Of a stretch of DNA of 64,000 nucleotides, positions 31,955 through 44,300 are shown piece after piece (the stretch's first letter is position 1; every line of letters starts with the position of its first letter). This DNA comes from Tribonema minus. Taxonomy: Eukaryota > Sar > Xanthophyceae > Tribonematales > Tribonemataceae. Under the pieces are notes generated by a model. It saw only the letters and a list, made by a program, of their open reading frames with translations. It was not told the origin of the DNA and did no database searches. A program made the position numbers and the translations under genes. Where the stretch lies: positions 682,001 to 746,000 of the forward strand of contig JAFCMP010000224.1 in assembly GCA_017506865.1 (NCBI GenBank), in the 5' to 3' direction.

Positions 31955-34813
31955 GGCAAATTTTTTGTAGGGTTGGCAGGCCGGGGGAAATAAAGAGAAA
32001 AAAAGGGGAAGAAAGAGGAAGATTTAGCTCCAGGACCTTATTTAGCTGCTGCTGCTGCTTCTGCTGAGGCACATTTCTTGGTGTATTCTGCATGGGACAG
32101 CGCAGGACAGGGTTAAACATGATTGTAATGCACAAATACTATCATTTGAAGCGTGTAGAGTGCGCTCCTCATGCTTCTGAGCTCATGCACATGAGGCTGC
32201 AATACTGCAAAGTACTACAGTTGTCTCTGCACATGTGGGAGGTGTCTGGCTCTCCCAGATGGCTCCCACTGGCACACACGTGGCGATATCTGCAGTTTAG
32301 ACATCACAGTATGCAGTTCTTCAGGCTGTGGAGCAAACAGACAAGATAACTTGAAGGGGCTGCCAAATAACTAATTGAAGAAACCCCTGGGAAGCTCACC
32401 TGCATTGCGGGCACTCAGCCCCCCGTTTAAGAGTTCAGTCATTGCACTCACGACCATGACACCACATGGACCAGCTTGAACTGAATGTTCACAGCCAAGC
32501 TGTCCAAACGTTGTCGTGTGACAAAACATATGGACCACAAGATGTACATGTGGCGCATGAATGTGAAGCAGCTGTAGCAACAGTTTGTCTCTCAGTGAGC
32601 AGTTGAGAAAGGAGACCCTATCACCCATCATCATGAGCACTATGGCAATTGAAATTATACTATTGCGCGCATGCCATTGTGGTGCCTGCCGCAGTGCATG
32701 CATGCAGGAAAGAGCCACGAAGCTTGGCACAGACGCCTTAGGGAAACACATGCCGACTAGACGTCTTAGGAAAACATGTAAACTTGAGTCGCCATACAAC
32801 CCACATTGACACCCACAAATATCCTCCAACAGGTATTTCACGTTACTGCTGTAGCCACAGCAGTACCAAGTCCCAAATTGAATGCATTGCCGGAGCGCGG
32901 CTGATACTGTTGGCTCAGGCAGGATATATCATATATGTAAATATATATGTGTATACTTGCCAGTGCACTCAGTCTTGCATACATGACATATGTATACTAT
33001 TCATTAAATGAAGTTAGCATGGTTTTGAGCCAACTGCTTGTCAATGAGCAAGCACTTGTGTTAAGCCAAATTGGCAACGCTACAGAACTGTATATTTACT
33101 GGTAGTAGTAATACTCGGTACGCACCACGAATTGCTATAACCTCAAATTATTGTGTGGAAGCCAGGACGCGAACATAGTTTTAACTGTTCCCCCTGCCAT
33201 TTTTTTGTTTGACAGCAACAAATAAATTTTTGCTGTCAAACAAAAATAATTTTTAAATAGAAGTAATATTTTTTTGCTGTCAATCAATGAAATGGCAGCG
33301 GGAATAATTTTCTTGCTGCCAAAAACAATGGCAGCAGGAACAGTTAAGAATTCACCACTGCTGTATGAAGCACTGAAACCCCGCTGCAGAATGCACACAC
33401 CCGGTCCGGTGCACTGTGGCACACAATGCTGTCCCGACCGTCAGCCGCCGGCTGCGCCCTATCAAGCGTCCAAAAGCGCGGCTGCAGCAGCGTCGCACAT
33501 CTCCACTACTAATACTAGCAGTATTTCAGGTTCAACGTAGTTTACTTGAGTGGCACTTAGTCTTAGTAAGTTTTTGCCTCAGGCTGCTCGGCTCCTGGAC
33601 CAGCAAACTTTGAATGCAACACAAACATAATATGAGCTCGCTTGTCTGTGATGGTCATGCTGTTGCCACAAGCAGCTTGACTGTGACTGCATGCAGTGCA
33701 TGCATGGTCACTACCATATTAGTGTTTGTGCTCAGACTGTCGTGATTGATCAAATGCTGTCGATACTGCTGCCACCAGAAGCGGTAGCCGCATCATGTTG
33801 TTGAGGATTAAAACTGTTATCGTACTCAGTCTGGCAGGCTGCGAATGGTGGTACCGTGGTCAGCTACACTCTAGGGCTCTGTTAGCGTCAGATCCCAAAT
33901 CAGTTTTTGTTGAGCACTTGTCAAGACTGCAGCTTACTGCAGATCGCAGTGACTACGCAGTGGCACGCCAGGACGGCAGGTATAATAATTGCTGACACTA
34001 AAGCTGCTATCTGCAGCAGGCCCTTGACAATTGATCCGCGCGCTGCTGCCGAAATTCTCTTTGTATCATACTATCATACTATCATACTATCTCATAATGG
34101 CTAAATAGCAACAGCAGGTTTGTGACTAACAAAGCAAGGAGCCTTGCAGATGCTGCATCGCAGCAGAGAGCCCAGCAGAGAGCCGTATGTCAACGCGAAA
34201 ATGCCCACCTGCCTTCCTTGTGATGGCCACTGAGGTGCTAAACGATGACGGCCGAGGCGGAGTTGCAGCACTTCATGGGGTGGTCTGTCTTGTTGATGAT
34301 GCTATAGCATTGCTGACGTGCTGTCTTGTTGATGATGCTAGAGCATTGCACGTCAGCAATGCTCTACTCAACTTTCCACAGCGCAGAGCGTGCACCTCGC
34401 GACTTCCGCATCAATGGAGCGTCGCTTCAGTGTGCGTCCTGTCGTGTTGGTGTTGCTTGTCATCGAAAGCTCGTCAATTGCACTTGGCAATGCGCTTCAG
34501 TCTTATGCTGTTGCAGCGACGTTCACACCAGCTCGGCCTGCAAGCTCTCTAGAGATGACTGTACTTGGCAGCATCGGCCTGAGCGTGACGAGAGCCCGGC
34601 CGCCCAGTCCACGATTGCAGCACAGCTTTTACGCGGTACTCATACTCTCCTCTTGGGCGAATGCTTCTGCTCTCTCGCGCTGTGTACTTTTTATTACTAC
34701 AAAGGCGACATCGCAAGAATAAATGGCAGTCGACAACGCAGTTTTGGTCAGTTTTTTCACTTTTGGGCTGTCGACAGTCGACAGGCCCCCCCAAAGTAAA
34801 ATCTGCCTCTCCC
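31955..34813. mobile_element. Unit X, copy 2 (2,859 bp, uninterrupted)
   Basis: This is a head-to-tail repeat of copy 1, running GGCAAATTTT...CTGCCTCTCCC. The joint between copies reads CCTCTCCC then GGCAAATT with nothing extra. It carries the MINDY-like exon at 32400-32499 and the empty LINE target at about 32534-32547. The open frames in it (for example a 156-codon minus frame at 32371-32841, which contains the exon) show no other recognisable domain. Confidence 0.8.
32400..32499 (-). pseudogene. Captured exon resembling a MINDY-3/4 catalytic segment (X copy 2)
   Basis: Same exon as 21187-21286, with acceptor TTTGGACAG, donor GTGAGC and the GPCGV core with its cysteine. It is 100 nt long, entering in phase 0 and leaving in phase 1. 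In this copy the upstream intron sequence is uninterrupted, whereas in copy 1 the inner LINE lies about 35 bp upstream of the exon. Confidence 0.45.
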
Positions 34814-34823
34814 GGCATCTCCC
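34814..34823 (+). repeat. 10-bp remnant after the X pair
   Basis: GGCATCTCCC equals the first four and last six bases of unit X. It may be the footprint of a lost third copy, or the true right end of the element, with the internal joint made at a shared GGCA. Confidence 0.55.
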
Positions 34824-34827
34824 TTTC
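34824..34827 (+). repeat. Short target duplication of unit X, right copy
   Basis: TTTC is the partner of 20738-20741, after which the outer LINE resumes at CACTTGG. Confidence 0.65.
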
Positions 34828-37800
34828 CACTTGGCACACGGGCCTGCAGGCACTCCACAAACAGGCGCTTGGGGAAAACACAGCGACGCTAGCACGTGGT
34901 GGGGAGCTTCGCCCCGTGAGCAACGTGGGCAACGGCAACTGCCTGATTCATACAGCTCTACACGGCATAGGCAGCGTCGCAGTTGAGCACGGACTGCCGG
35001 CCCCAGCGCTGGTGATTGCCATGCGAGAGGCACTGCTGGACGGGATGGTGGCATACGTCACGCAGGGGGCGGGCAAACAAGGGGCCAGCATGTCATCGAT
35101 GCGTCAACTGACCGCGCATGCCGCAGCCCAACCTGCGTGTACACGTGAACAATTCGACACGTACGGGACACGCGCTCGCTGCCTCGCAATCGAGTACGGC
35201 ACAAATGAAACGGATAGCAAGGACAGCGGGCACACGCTCCTGCTGCAACGCCTACAGGAAGAGGGCGTGTGGGGACGGCCCCTCGGTTTGTCTGTGTGGG
35301 CCATTGTTGCAGCGGTCTACGCGGTCTCGGTGACGGTGTGGCAGGCCAAGCCTCAGGCCACTGGCAGCACGCAAAAATCAACAGGGCTGGTGCTGGCACA
35401 ACTGATGGGGCTGCCAGCGGTATTCGCACCGGCGACTCCGGCTCAGCCTGACTGCCATCTGGATGTGCTGTGGACGCCGCCTGGGCTATATACAAATGTG
35501 GGACACTTTGAACTGCTTGTCGCCCCTGCGGCAGCTCCGCCCTTGCCAACCACTATGACAGCGTCGGCGACCACTCAAGCTGACAGCACCCACATCACGG
35601 CTCCGAGTCGGACACAGCCCCGTACTGCGCTGCAGTTGCCACAGCAGCCTGAGCCACTGAGGTGTCCACTATGCACACTGGCATTTTGGCAGCTTGGTCA
35701 GAAAGAGGACAGCAAACAGCGAGGCAAACTGTGAGCTGCGAGCCGCATGGCACCGGTAGTGGCCCACTTCAACGGTGGTAGCTGCACGAGGTCGATGCTG
35801 AACCCTGAGGCGAGCACATCACACTGTCAGCAAAATCCGGCGGCAGCATACGCCAAGGGCATCCGGCAGCAGGTTGATCGCGACCCATCCGGTGACCGTG
35901 CCCCTTCAGGCAACAGTACCTGCAGCACTGGGGCACACCATGCCAAGCATGTGCAGGAGATGAGCACCATGTATGGTTGCACGGCAGAAGACTTCCTACG
36001 GGCGGTAAGGAAGCTGAGTGCATGCACAGGTGCCTGCGGCCTGGTCCATATGTCAGCCAGCGCGGGGCAGAGGCAATGCGCGCTGACCTCGCCATGCCAC
36101 ACGTGTCGACGGAATGGAAGCGCCCCCACGCGCGCACGCCCGCCAGTACCCCCGGGCCAGTCCGAGGGCGGGGGTGCGGGTAGCGACGGCGCGGCCGCGG
36201 CGGCGGGGGCTGCCGCAGCGACACCTCCAAAACTACCGGCGGTGCCGGCTAGTGGCGCTGCCAACTCAAAGTCTAGCAAGAAACGCCCGGCGGCCACGGC
36301 AACCGGCGCGCAACGCCGGCGCCGAACGGCAGCTGCTGCGGCACCGCCTAGCAGCGCCGGCAGCCGCACTCAGTCTGACAGCCTGAGGCTGCAGGACAGC
36401 AGCCCCCCCCACGGGACGGCCGTGGGATGGGCGGACATGGACGTGGACCCGCCGGACGATGCCGCGTCACCGCCCCCCCCGACCACCACCACCAGTGGCA
36501 GGCCCTCAAAGCCCCAGGCACGAGCATCCCTGGCTTGGGACCTCTCGACGCCCTCGGTCGTCCACGCACTTGACCAGACCAATGAGGCGGATCTACTGCT
36601 GCTGCGGTTCACCACGACTGCCAACCCCTTCCGCACTCAGCTGCAGTGCACCCAGTGGGCACGGCTAGTGGAGCACGCCACACGACTACTGGCGGACGCC
36701 ACAGACAGTGCACGTGAGGCGGCACGGGTGCGCCTCCACCATGGTGCCGGGGCGTTTGCTCATCAGGTTTCTCAGACTCTAGTGCAGCGCGGCTACAGGC
36801 TGCTGCACCTGCTAGCAGCGATGGCCTTTGGTAGGCAACCGGAGGGAACCGGTATGCCGCCTGCGGCCCGGCTGGCAGCGTTGCTGTCTGGCGACTTCGC
36901 GGAGCTACTGAGAAAGACGCTGTCAGCAGCAGCGGCGCTGCGGGCCCCCAAACCAAACAACGCAGCTATGGCGTCGGCACAAACGAACTTCGATGCCGAC
37001 TGGACGGAGGCTGACTCCAGGCAGCAAACAGCATGCGCTGCCCTCTCAAGCAAGCGACGGGGGGTAGGCTTGGCTGCCGCACGACTAGAGGCGCGTGAAG
37101 CATGCGCCCCAGCAGACGAGGTCACGGCACAGGTGCTGGCAGCAAAGCACCCTGAAACTGGCACCCGGCCGGGGGTAGTCGATACGCCAATGGAGCAAGT
37201 GCGCGGCCTGGTACGCGACGCCCGGCGGCACTGCTTACACAGCGCAGGGGTGGCAACGACCACCGGGCCAGCTGGCAGCGGCAGTCCTGTCTTCGAATCG
37301 GGTCAGGCACATGATCACAGCGATAGGCCTGAGGATGCTGCCAGCGCAGCCGGACGGCGCCTCGAGGTGGAGGCGGCAGACATACTGTCGACCTTGTCCG
37401 CAGCAGGGGCGGGGAAGGCAGGAGGGCTGGACGGCCTACGCTATGAACACCTCTTGATGGCCGCTGGGCCTGGTGCACCAGTGAAAGCAGCCACCCGCCC
37501 CGTGAGCAGTGCCTCGCCAGGACTAGCTGGTGATTCAGAATCAGATGTGATGGAACCGGCATTCGCTCATCACCTGGCCAAGGTGTTCACGACGCTGCTT
37601 GTTGAGCCCGAACTGCTGCCGGAGCAATCGCAACGGCTTCTCCGCGCCGCGGCCCTCTCAGGCATAGGACAGAAGCGGCGTCCGATCGCCTGCTCCAGTG
37701 TCTGGCGCAGACTCCTCGGGTCCACAGCGGCACGGAGTGTCAAGGGCAAGATATCGGGGCTGCTGGCCTCCATGTCGCAGTTTGGCGTAGGATACCGGTC

Positions 37801-40576
37801 TGGCGTCGAGCATGTGGCAGCGCGCGCGCGCGTGTGGCACGAGCTGTATGGCACCACTATCCAACTGGACTGTGAGAACGCATTTAACAGTGTGGATCGC
37901 GCCGCCATTGTGCGGGGGCTTATGCTCTTCTGTCCGGAGCTGCTCCCGCACTTTGAGTCCGTATACTGTGGTGACACTGCCCCAGAGATGCGGGTGGAGG
38001 TGAACGGTGAAGCTCGCATTATCTGCTCCCACCTAGGGTGCCAGCAAGGGGACCCTCTAGGGCCGCTGTACTTTGCAGTGGCAGCGGCCTTCCTACTCTT
38101 CTACCCTGATGGAGTGAATGCGACGCCCGGCAGTATGCCGGCCTACGGCCACAGCACAGCGGAACCGCCAGCCCCGCACTGCGCTTTCCTGGATGACCTC
38201 AACGTGCTGCAAGCTGCCTACTTCGACGATGCAGCGGCCGCTGGGGTGGCAGAGGTGATCCGCCGGCTGGCGGCAGGGGGCCTACGCGTTCGACCAGACA
38301 AGTCGCTGGCCATCGCCATGCGCGGCACAGTGTTTGATGAAGCGGCCAGAGCACGCCTGCGCGCCCTTGACATACCGTTTGTGGACACCACCATGCCAGA
38401 ATCCAGTCAGGGCTTTACGTCGGTCGGGGTACCGGTAGGGCACCCAGCCTATGTGCACGCTGCCATGAGCAAGCATCTTGTCGACGCAGGGACATGGCGA
38501 TTGTCGTGGCAGCTAGCTGGAATGGCGCGGCATCACCTACAGGCAGCACAGTTCATTCTACGCAGGTCACTGACGAAGCGCATGGGCTTCTTAGCTCGGG
38601 TCGTTGACATGGCTTTGAGTGAGACATGGTTGCACGCGTTTGACGGGTTCTGTGCATGGACGCTCGAACGCATGCTGCATCTGCACGGCTGCTCTACCGC
38701 GGCAGCCATGAAGTCACACCTGCTGGCCGCCTGCACTGCTGGTGACAATGAGGAAGCCAGCAGTGGCAGCGTGCTGGTATTGCCGCGCTTGGGCCCGCCA
38801 GAACTCACGGACATCGCAGTGCCACTGCGGGCGTCACGGTTGCCGGAGCGACGAGGCGGTCTGGGCATGCCGCTTTTGGGGCTACTGGCACCAGCCGCAT
38901 ACACGGCCCAGGCATGCACAACACTGAGGCCGGCAATAATTCATGCCACTGTGGCAGCAGGGGCCCTGAGGCTCGGCACTGACGAACACGGCGCAGTCAC
39001 CTGGTTCGCGCAGCACTCATGCGCAATACGCGAGGACCAGGGACTGCCGCCAATCATCGAGGCCGTGCGACGCTCTACGCGAGCGCTGACAGCTGATGGC
39101 GGCGAAAAATCACGCACAGCTGTGGCCGAGCAGCTCCCAGCATCGTTGCTACGGTGGGCAGCAGATACGACGGCCGCAGCGTCGATGCTCCCCACTGCGG
39201 TGCAAGCGATCTACGCCGCAACTGCCGTCACGGAGACAGTGACCACTGAGCCAGCCCCACACACCCACGGCATTGTGCCTGGCGCCGAGGCGGCCGCTGC
39301 GGCGGCGACCGTACCTGGCCCTCAAGCCGCTGCCGCGGCTGCCCCTTCCACGCCCGCTAAAACACAAACTAGCGCGGAAGAAAGCAGCTGCAGCGGCGGG
39401 CAGGAGGACGACGACGACGACTGGGAGGCCTATGCTGATGAGATCTGCAGGAAGGTAGTGCCCCGCCGCCGGCGCGGTCACTTCACGCACGGACTACAAG
39501 CCGGCCTTTCAAATGTTCTTCGACGTCAATACGAGGATTGCCTGGTGGAGGACCTAGAGGCTGCCTCGGCTGGTGCCGTGGGCAAGCCGACGCAGGCTGC
39601 ACCTATTGGTGACTCGCGCGACACCAGCCGCCGCCGCCAACAGGCTAGCGCACGGGTCCTGGCGCAGCTGCGCAGCCAGCGTGCGTCCGGGGCAATGGCG
39701 TGGATGAGCGTGCCACCCACTGCCAATGACCGCCCGGGTGCGGCGCCCATGTCCAGTATGGCAGCAGCCACGATGATTTTGATTGCGATCTTCATAGACG
39801 GGTGGGGCATACAGGGCGAGGTGTGCCCATGGCGGTGCAGTGATGTGAGCCCCACCTCCACGCATGCGATCAGCTGCCCCAGCCAGCACATACGGGGGCA
39901 CAACGCGACACACACTGCCCAAAAGCGGTGCCTGCAGCGCATCTTGAGACAGCACCATGTCTCTATTGTCCGCAATGAGGACGCTAGCGTCTTCAAGGTA
40001 CCGGGGTATCGGGCGGACACAGTCATTGACCCAGGGTGTCTGCACTTTAGCAGTGCATACCGTAACAAGGGAATAGTGCTAGACACAAGTGTGCGCGCGC
40101 CCACAGCGAGCTCGTACCTGACAGGCAAAACAAATGCCTCGAACACGGACGGCTATGCTGCTGGGGTGGGGGAGGACGCGAAGGTCAAGCACCACACCGG
40201 CACCTTGACGTCATCTTGGGCTTTTGTGCCATTCGTGCAGGAGTCGTACGGACGGCTGGGCAAGCAGACAAGCCTTTTTGTTAAGGAGTTGGCAATGCAC
40301 TCAGCACTGTGCTCAGGGGGGGGGAAGGCAGATGTGTTACGCAAGGCCGGGTTAGCTAAGCGTCAGATCCTCATTGAGCTGAGCATATCGCTGGCGCGGG
40401 AGTTGGCGGAGCGCGTCATGGCGTACACACGTGGAGCGCGAATGCTGGGCTGTGTTGCGGCGCCGGTATCCAAGCTCCTAGGGCACAGCGCAGACTAGGC
40501 TGCTGCGTTGACGCAAGCTTTTCGATTGCATAGGCAACCCGGCCTCCCTTGGGCCTTTATAAATACAAGTCCATAC
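34828..40576 (+). mobile_element. Outer LINE (plus strand), second piece
   Basis: This piece continues the outer LINE from residue about 824 to the 3' end. It carries the OTU-like protease, RT and restriction-like endonuclease. Its frame is closed by one in-frame TGA at 35732-35734, where the inner copy has TCA (serine), and is then open from there to the stop at 40496-40498. With the 5' truncation and the X insertion, this copy cannot make the full protein. The 78-bp 3' untranslated part ends CAAGTCCATAC at 40576, as in the inner copy. Confidence 0.9.
35735..40498 (+). pseudogene. Outer LINE frame: RT and endonuclease part
   Basis: About 1,587 codons are open after the TGA at 35734. RT motifs (LDCENAFNSVDR, GCQQGDPLGPLYF, AFLDDLNVL) and the endonuclease aspartates are unchanged compared with the inner copy. 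The residue differences I see (for example H/R, S/N, A/P, R/H, G/S, two T/M, N/Y, R/K) avoid these motifs. Confidence 0.85.
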
Positions 40577-40586
40577 GTACAGCGGC
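40577..40586 (+). repeat. Target-site duplication of the outer LINE, right copy
   Basis: GTACAGCGGC matches 18933-18942. Host sequence resumes at 40587. Confidence 0.8.
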
Positions 40587-41397
40587 TAAAATGTTACCCT
40601 GCAAGGACCTAGCAGTGTCTCCGACACTGAGCTCTGTGATTGTTCAGCATTGCATGATTGCACTGGCCAAGCTGCCATTGCCAAGTTTACACAAAGAACC
40701 CACCGCTGACAACAGCATCCATCCATGCAACCGTTGCACAATTTGACGCCAATTCCGATGAGGCGGACAGCAGTGCCTGTCGTGCCCTGCTATCAACTTG
40801 AATGTCTTACATTCATCTGTACCATGACCTGTGTCCATCGCACCATCATGATCACCAGCGTCTAGTGCACGGTGCTGCAACGGCCATGGCATTGGATCGT
40901 CAGCTCTTGATGGAAGGTTGCAGCAAGAGCTGTCAGCTACAGGCAGGCGCCGATGCACTCTGCGCCAGCAGAAGAAATGCAAGTGCTGTGAGAGGTTCAT
41001 ATCAATAACGGTTGCAAACGTGAACACTTGCCGGCTGCATCAAGTACAGGCCGCATGCGCGACAGCAGCAATATGGTGTCACGGAAATGAATTCAGGCTT
41101 GATGACAGTGACAGAGCGTGCCGTGCGCATCACAAACAGAAACAGGCGGAATAAGCAAGAGGATTGGTCGGTGAAGTACGCTGCCGGTATATATTCATAT
41201 TCAATCACTCATGCCATCCAAGCACACCTCCACAAGTGGGCAGACCTGCACCGAGTAGCAGCTTCCAAGTTTGCGCTGCGGCACGGTGGCATATGTTTGG
41301 CACACAACACACATTACTTTTGTACCAGTAATTGTGGGAGATATTTACAGAGCATGCATCATTGTGGTGAGTGCGGTACAGGGTCTGCCGCTACAGC
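40587..41397. other. Intergenic, 3' side of the DUF639-type gene
   Basis: No gene is supported here. The 3' untranslated region of the minus-strand gene ending at 41398 should lie here. Confidence 0.4.
41345..41349 (-). terminator. Candidate TGTAA polyadenylation signal
   Basis: TGTAA on minus, about 50 bp past the stop codon of the DUF639-type gene. TGTAA is the usual signal in volvocine green algae. The match is short, so chance is possible. Confidence 0.3.
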
Positions 41398-44300
41398 TCA
41401 TTCTTGTAAGGTGTAAATCGCGGCCATGTCGAGGTTTGTGTGAAGCGCTGAGTCCACCGGCAGACCGCGCCAGAAGTCATCCAGCAGCTGCAGTGGTGCG
41501 GCAGAGCAGCGCATGCAATCACAAAGACGCATCAGCATTTGTCATTGTGTTGAGAAGCGCTGCAATGATGCTACAAAGTAGTGCATGACGCATCAGCTCT
41601 CAAATCATGAGCTACAGGACATTATGGCACCTGGATAGCAAACCTTCAAAAAGGAGCTTGTGCCAAGCCTTGCTCCCACACTCGCAACAGATGTAATCCT
41701 AGGCGTTTGTTGATATTTGTCGGATTATTGATCCTTCAAATTGGCAACGAAATGCATTTGCGTCCGAGTACACTGTTACAAAGTAAACCTGTCTGGACCT
41801 CTGACTTGATCAAGACATGCACAATAACACAGGCTGGGGGGAAAACACCAGACAGAATCAGCACTTGTGCACCATCACCCGCCCCACCACCATGGCCATG
41901 ATGCCTTTCTGTTCCTGCAATAAGAGCAGCCTTGCCAGCTGGTACAGGTGTGTGACCCGCTCAAAGCTCGCAACAATCTACGCCAAGATCCCTTCTGAGT
42001 CAAAGCGTTGATGTAACAATCACGACGTGGGACAATGCCTTGGCCGGTAGCAAATACTTTGCAGCAATACCCTACTTCCTCCAAGGTAAGTGTCAAAGTT
42101 GCACTGTGTGATGTCGGCAACCTGCAAGCACTACACAATACAAAGTTTGCCGTTAACATCTGTGCGGGCAGCATGCCTTTAGTCTATATCAAACTATGGA
42201 CCGTGCATGAATATACTGACCAGTTCGGGGACGGTTTTCTTCATGGACCGTAAAGGCTTAGTGAACAGGAACACCACAGCGCCAGCCCATGTGTAGCGCA
42301 GGGGGATGGTCGCCAGCAGGAGCGCCGCAAAGAGCAGGAAGAGGACAAACACCTACAGAACCATAATCACAAGAGGAGCAGCACACGAAGAGAGTTCAAA
42401 TGAGCTGGCAGTCGACCGATCAAGCGATGTCTATAGCCAGGCAATGTTGCGTCGCCAGCGGTGACAAGGTACTTTGAGCAGTGGCGACAGAGCGTTGGGC
42501 AGGTAGCAGCTAGCCCCCCAATTGTTGCAGTGACGCTCTAATGACATGATCACATTACACCAACCCTAACCCCACATTTCACAAGAGGACGCATGCTGAG
42601 GTGATTAGAGCACAGTGCAAGTGGTTGCGGCAGCTTGGCTATACTCATGCACCAAAGGCAAGAACATGCAACGCTGTAATGCAACAACAAAAAATGCAAC
42701 CCATTTACAGTCATCTGCTGCCTGAATGAGAGCTGAAACAGCAACTGGAGATACACACAAGAAGTGGGCCACTGCAATACACTATTGTCGCAATACAATA
42801 CAGTAGGTACACTGTCAGGCCAAAGTGTATGATTGAGCCATTAAGCCAGCAATGTTGAGGTTGCGGTCACGCCATCATGTGTCAGTTACTATCTGTCAGT
42901 TACTACAGTACTTGCCTTAGTGCGCGTTGGGTCTGTCCAGGCGACCAGACTGCGCAGCTTGAGAAGAGCGACATTGTAGGCATGCAGCTTTGCCTGCATG
43001 GTCCCCGCTTTGGCCTGATTTCGAAGCGACCGGCGGCAACATCAGTGCAAGCGGTAGCTGTGAGCTAGGCGTCATGAGATACAAGCCTCAGAGTCAGAAA
43101 CATGATTACTCTGCTGTACGCAGATTTGCCAAGCACACATCAAGGTTGCCCTGAACAAATGCACGACACTTGAGAAACAGGATTCATATGATCTTTGATT
43201 CGTTCATACGATCTTTGGTTCGCTTTCATTCACTATGTACATTTCCCACTTCAAATCCGAATATCATAGAAGTATTGAACCTTCCGAGGTGCGTGTGTAC
43301 ATGCACATGCGCACAACATGTCAAAGCACGCCCTTCCCTATATGCATCACTGATATGCGTGCAGTGTTTTGCATCACACCTGTATGTCCTTGACACGTTT
43401 CAGTAGGCCGTCTGGCTGCTGCGGCGGTGGCGGCTGCTGGTTTGGCGGCTGCAGCGGCGGAAGTGACTGCGCTTGCAGCACAGGCGGCGGCGCCAATGAC
43501 ACTTTGTGGCGCACCAGAGCAGGCGGATTGGCTGCGTCAACACTGTCTTGGTCGGTGTCCGATGACGCTGCTTGCGGAGCGTCGCTGGTGGTATGAGCGC
43601 TGTTGTTGGTGGAGGCGGTGGCTGAGGAACCGCTGGATGCAGCAGCGCCCGCATCGTCCTGCATTGCAATTGGCATATAATGGGCACTCCGCGTGAGAGT
43701 GCAACAAAGATTCACTGGCGCGGTAGTTGTTGAGCAGAGTTTGGTGTGCTGATGTGCTCAAGTCCCTGCTTGTCAGTCATTCTCCGCAATCCATTCCTCT
43801 CCGTACATCATGTCCTTGGAAGTTTGATTGTGTAAGCCATGTACGATTTCAAATGCCAATGCTTATCCTCGTCTTTGAACAAGACTGTCACGGTAGTATT
43901 AGTGACTGCAAGCGCTTGGTAAATCCGCGGGGGGGCGCCAGAGCGTCACAGGGCTGGAGTTGAGGTAATAACAGGAATGATGGACAGGATCAGGAAGAAG
44001 GAGGCATGATGTGCTTGACTGCTTCAAATATTCCCACAACTGGGAGTGCAGTCCACAAGCAAACAGCTGGCACGGCGCCGGTCAAGCTCCTTTCAAATTG
44101 CGACCGGCTCCAGTGCCGATGGTGGCCGCAAGGAAGCAGCGTATGTTGGGACGCGAGATTGACTAATGCAGGAGTGCTGCAGAGTACACATTCAGAGCAA
44201 TTGCAGGCATGATACAAGACGAACCTTGCTTGATGTTTGAATGTGAGCATCTTCAATCAAAGTTCGGTGTCATGATTCATCACCTTGAGGCCCCTCTCTG

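Noticed and set aside
33135-33422. 95-codon minus frame in X
   Set aside because: It runs through the AT-rich hairpin region and is low-complexity Lys/Leu/Ile. Chance is likely.
18933-40586. Nest as an LTR retrotransposon or virus-like element because of long repeats on both sides
   Set aside because: The long repeats are opposite-strand LINE copies and a tandem X unit, not terminal repeats. The RT is followed by a restriction-like endonuclease, with no integrase, protease-Gag order or capsid gene.
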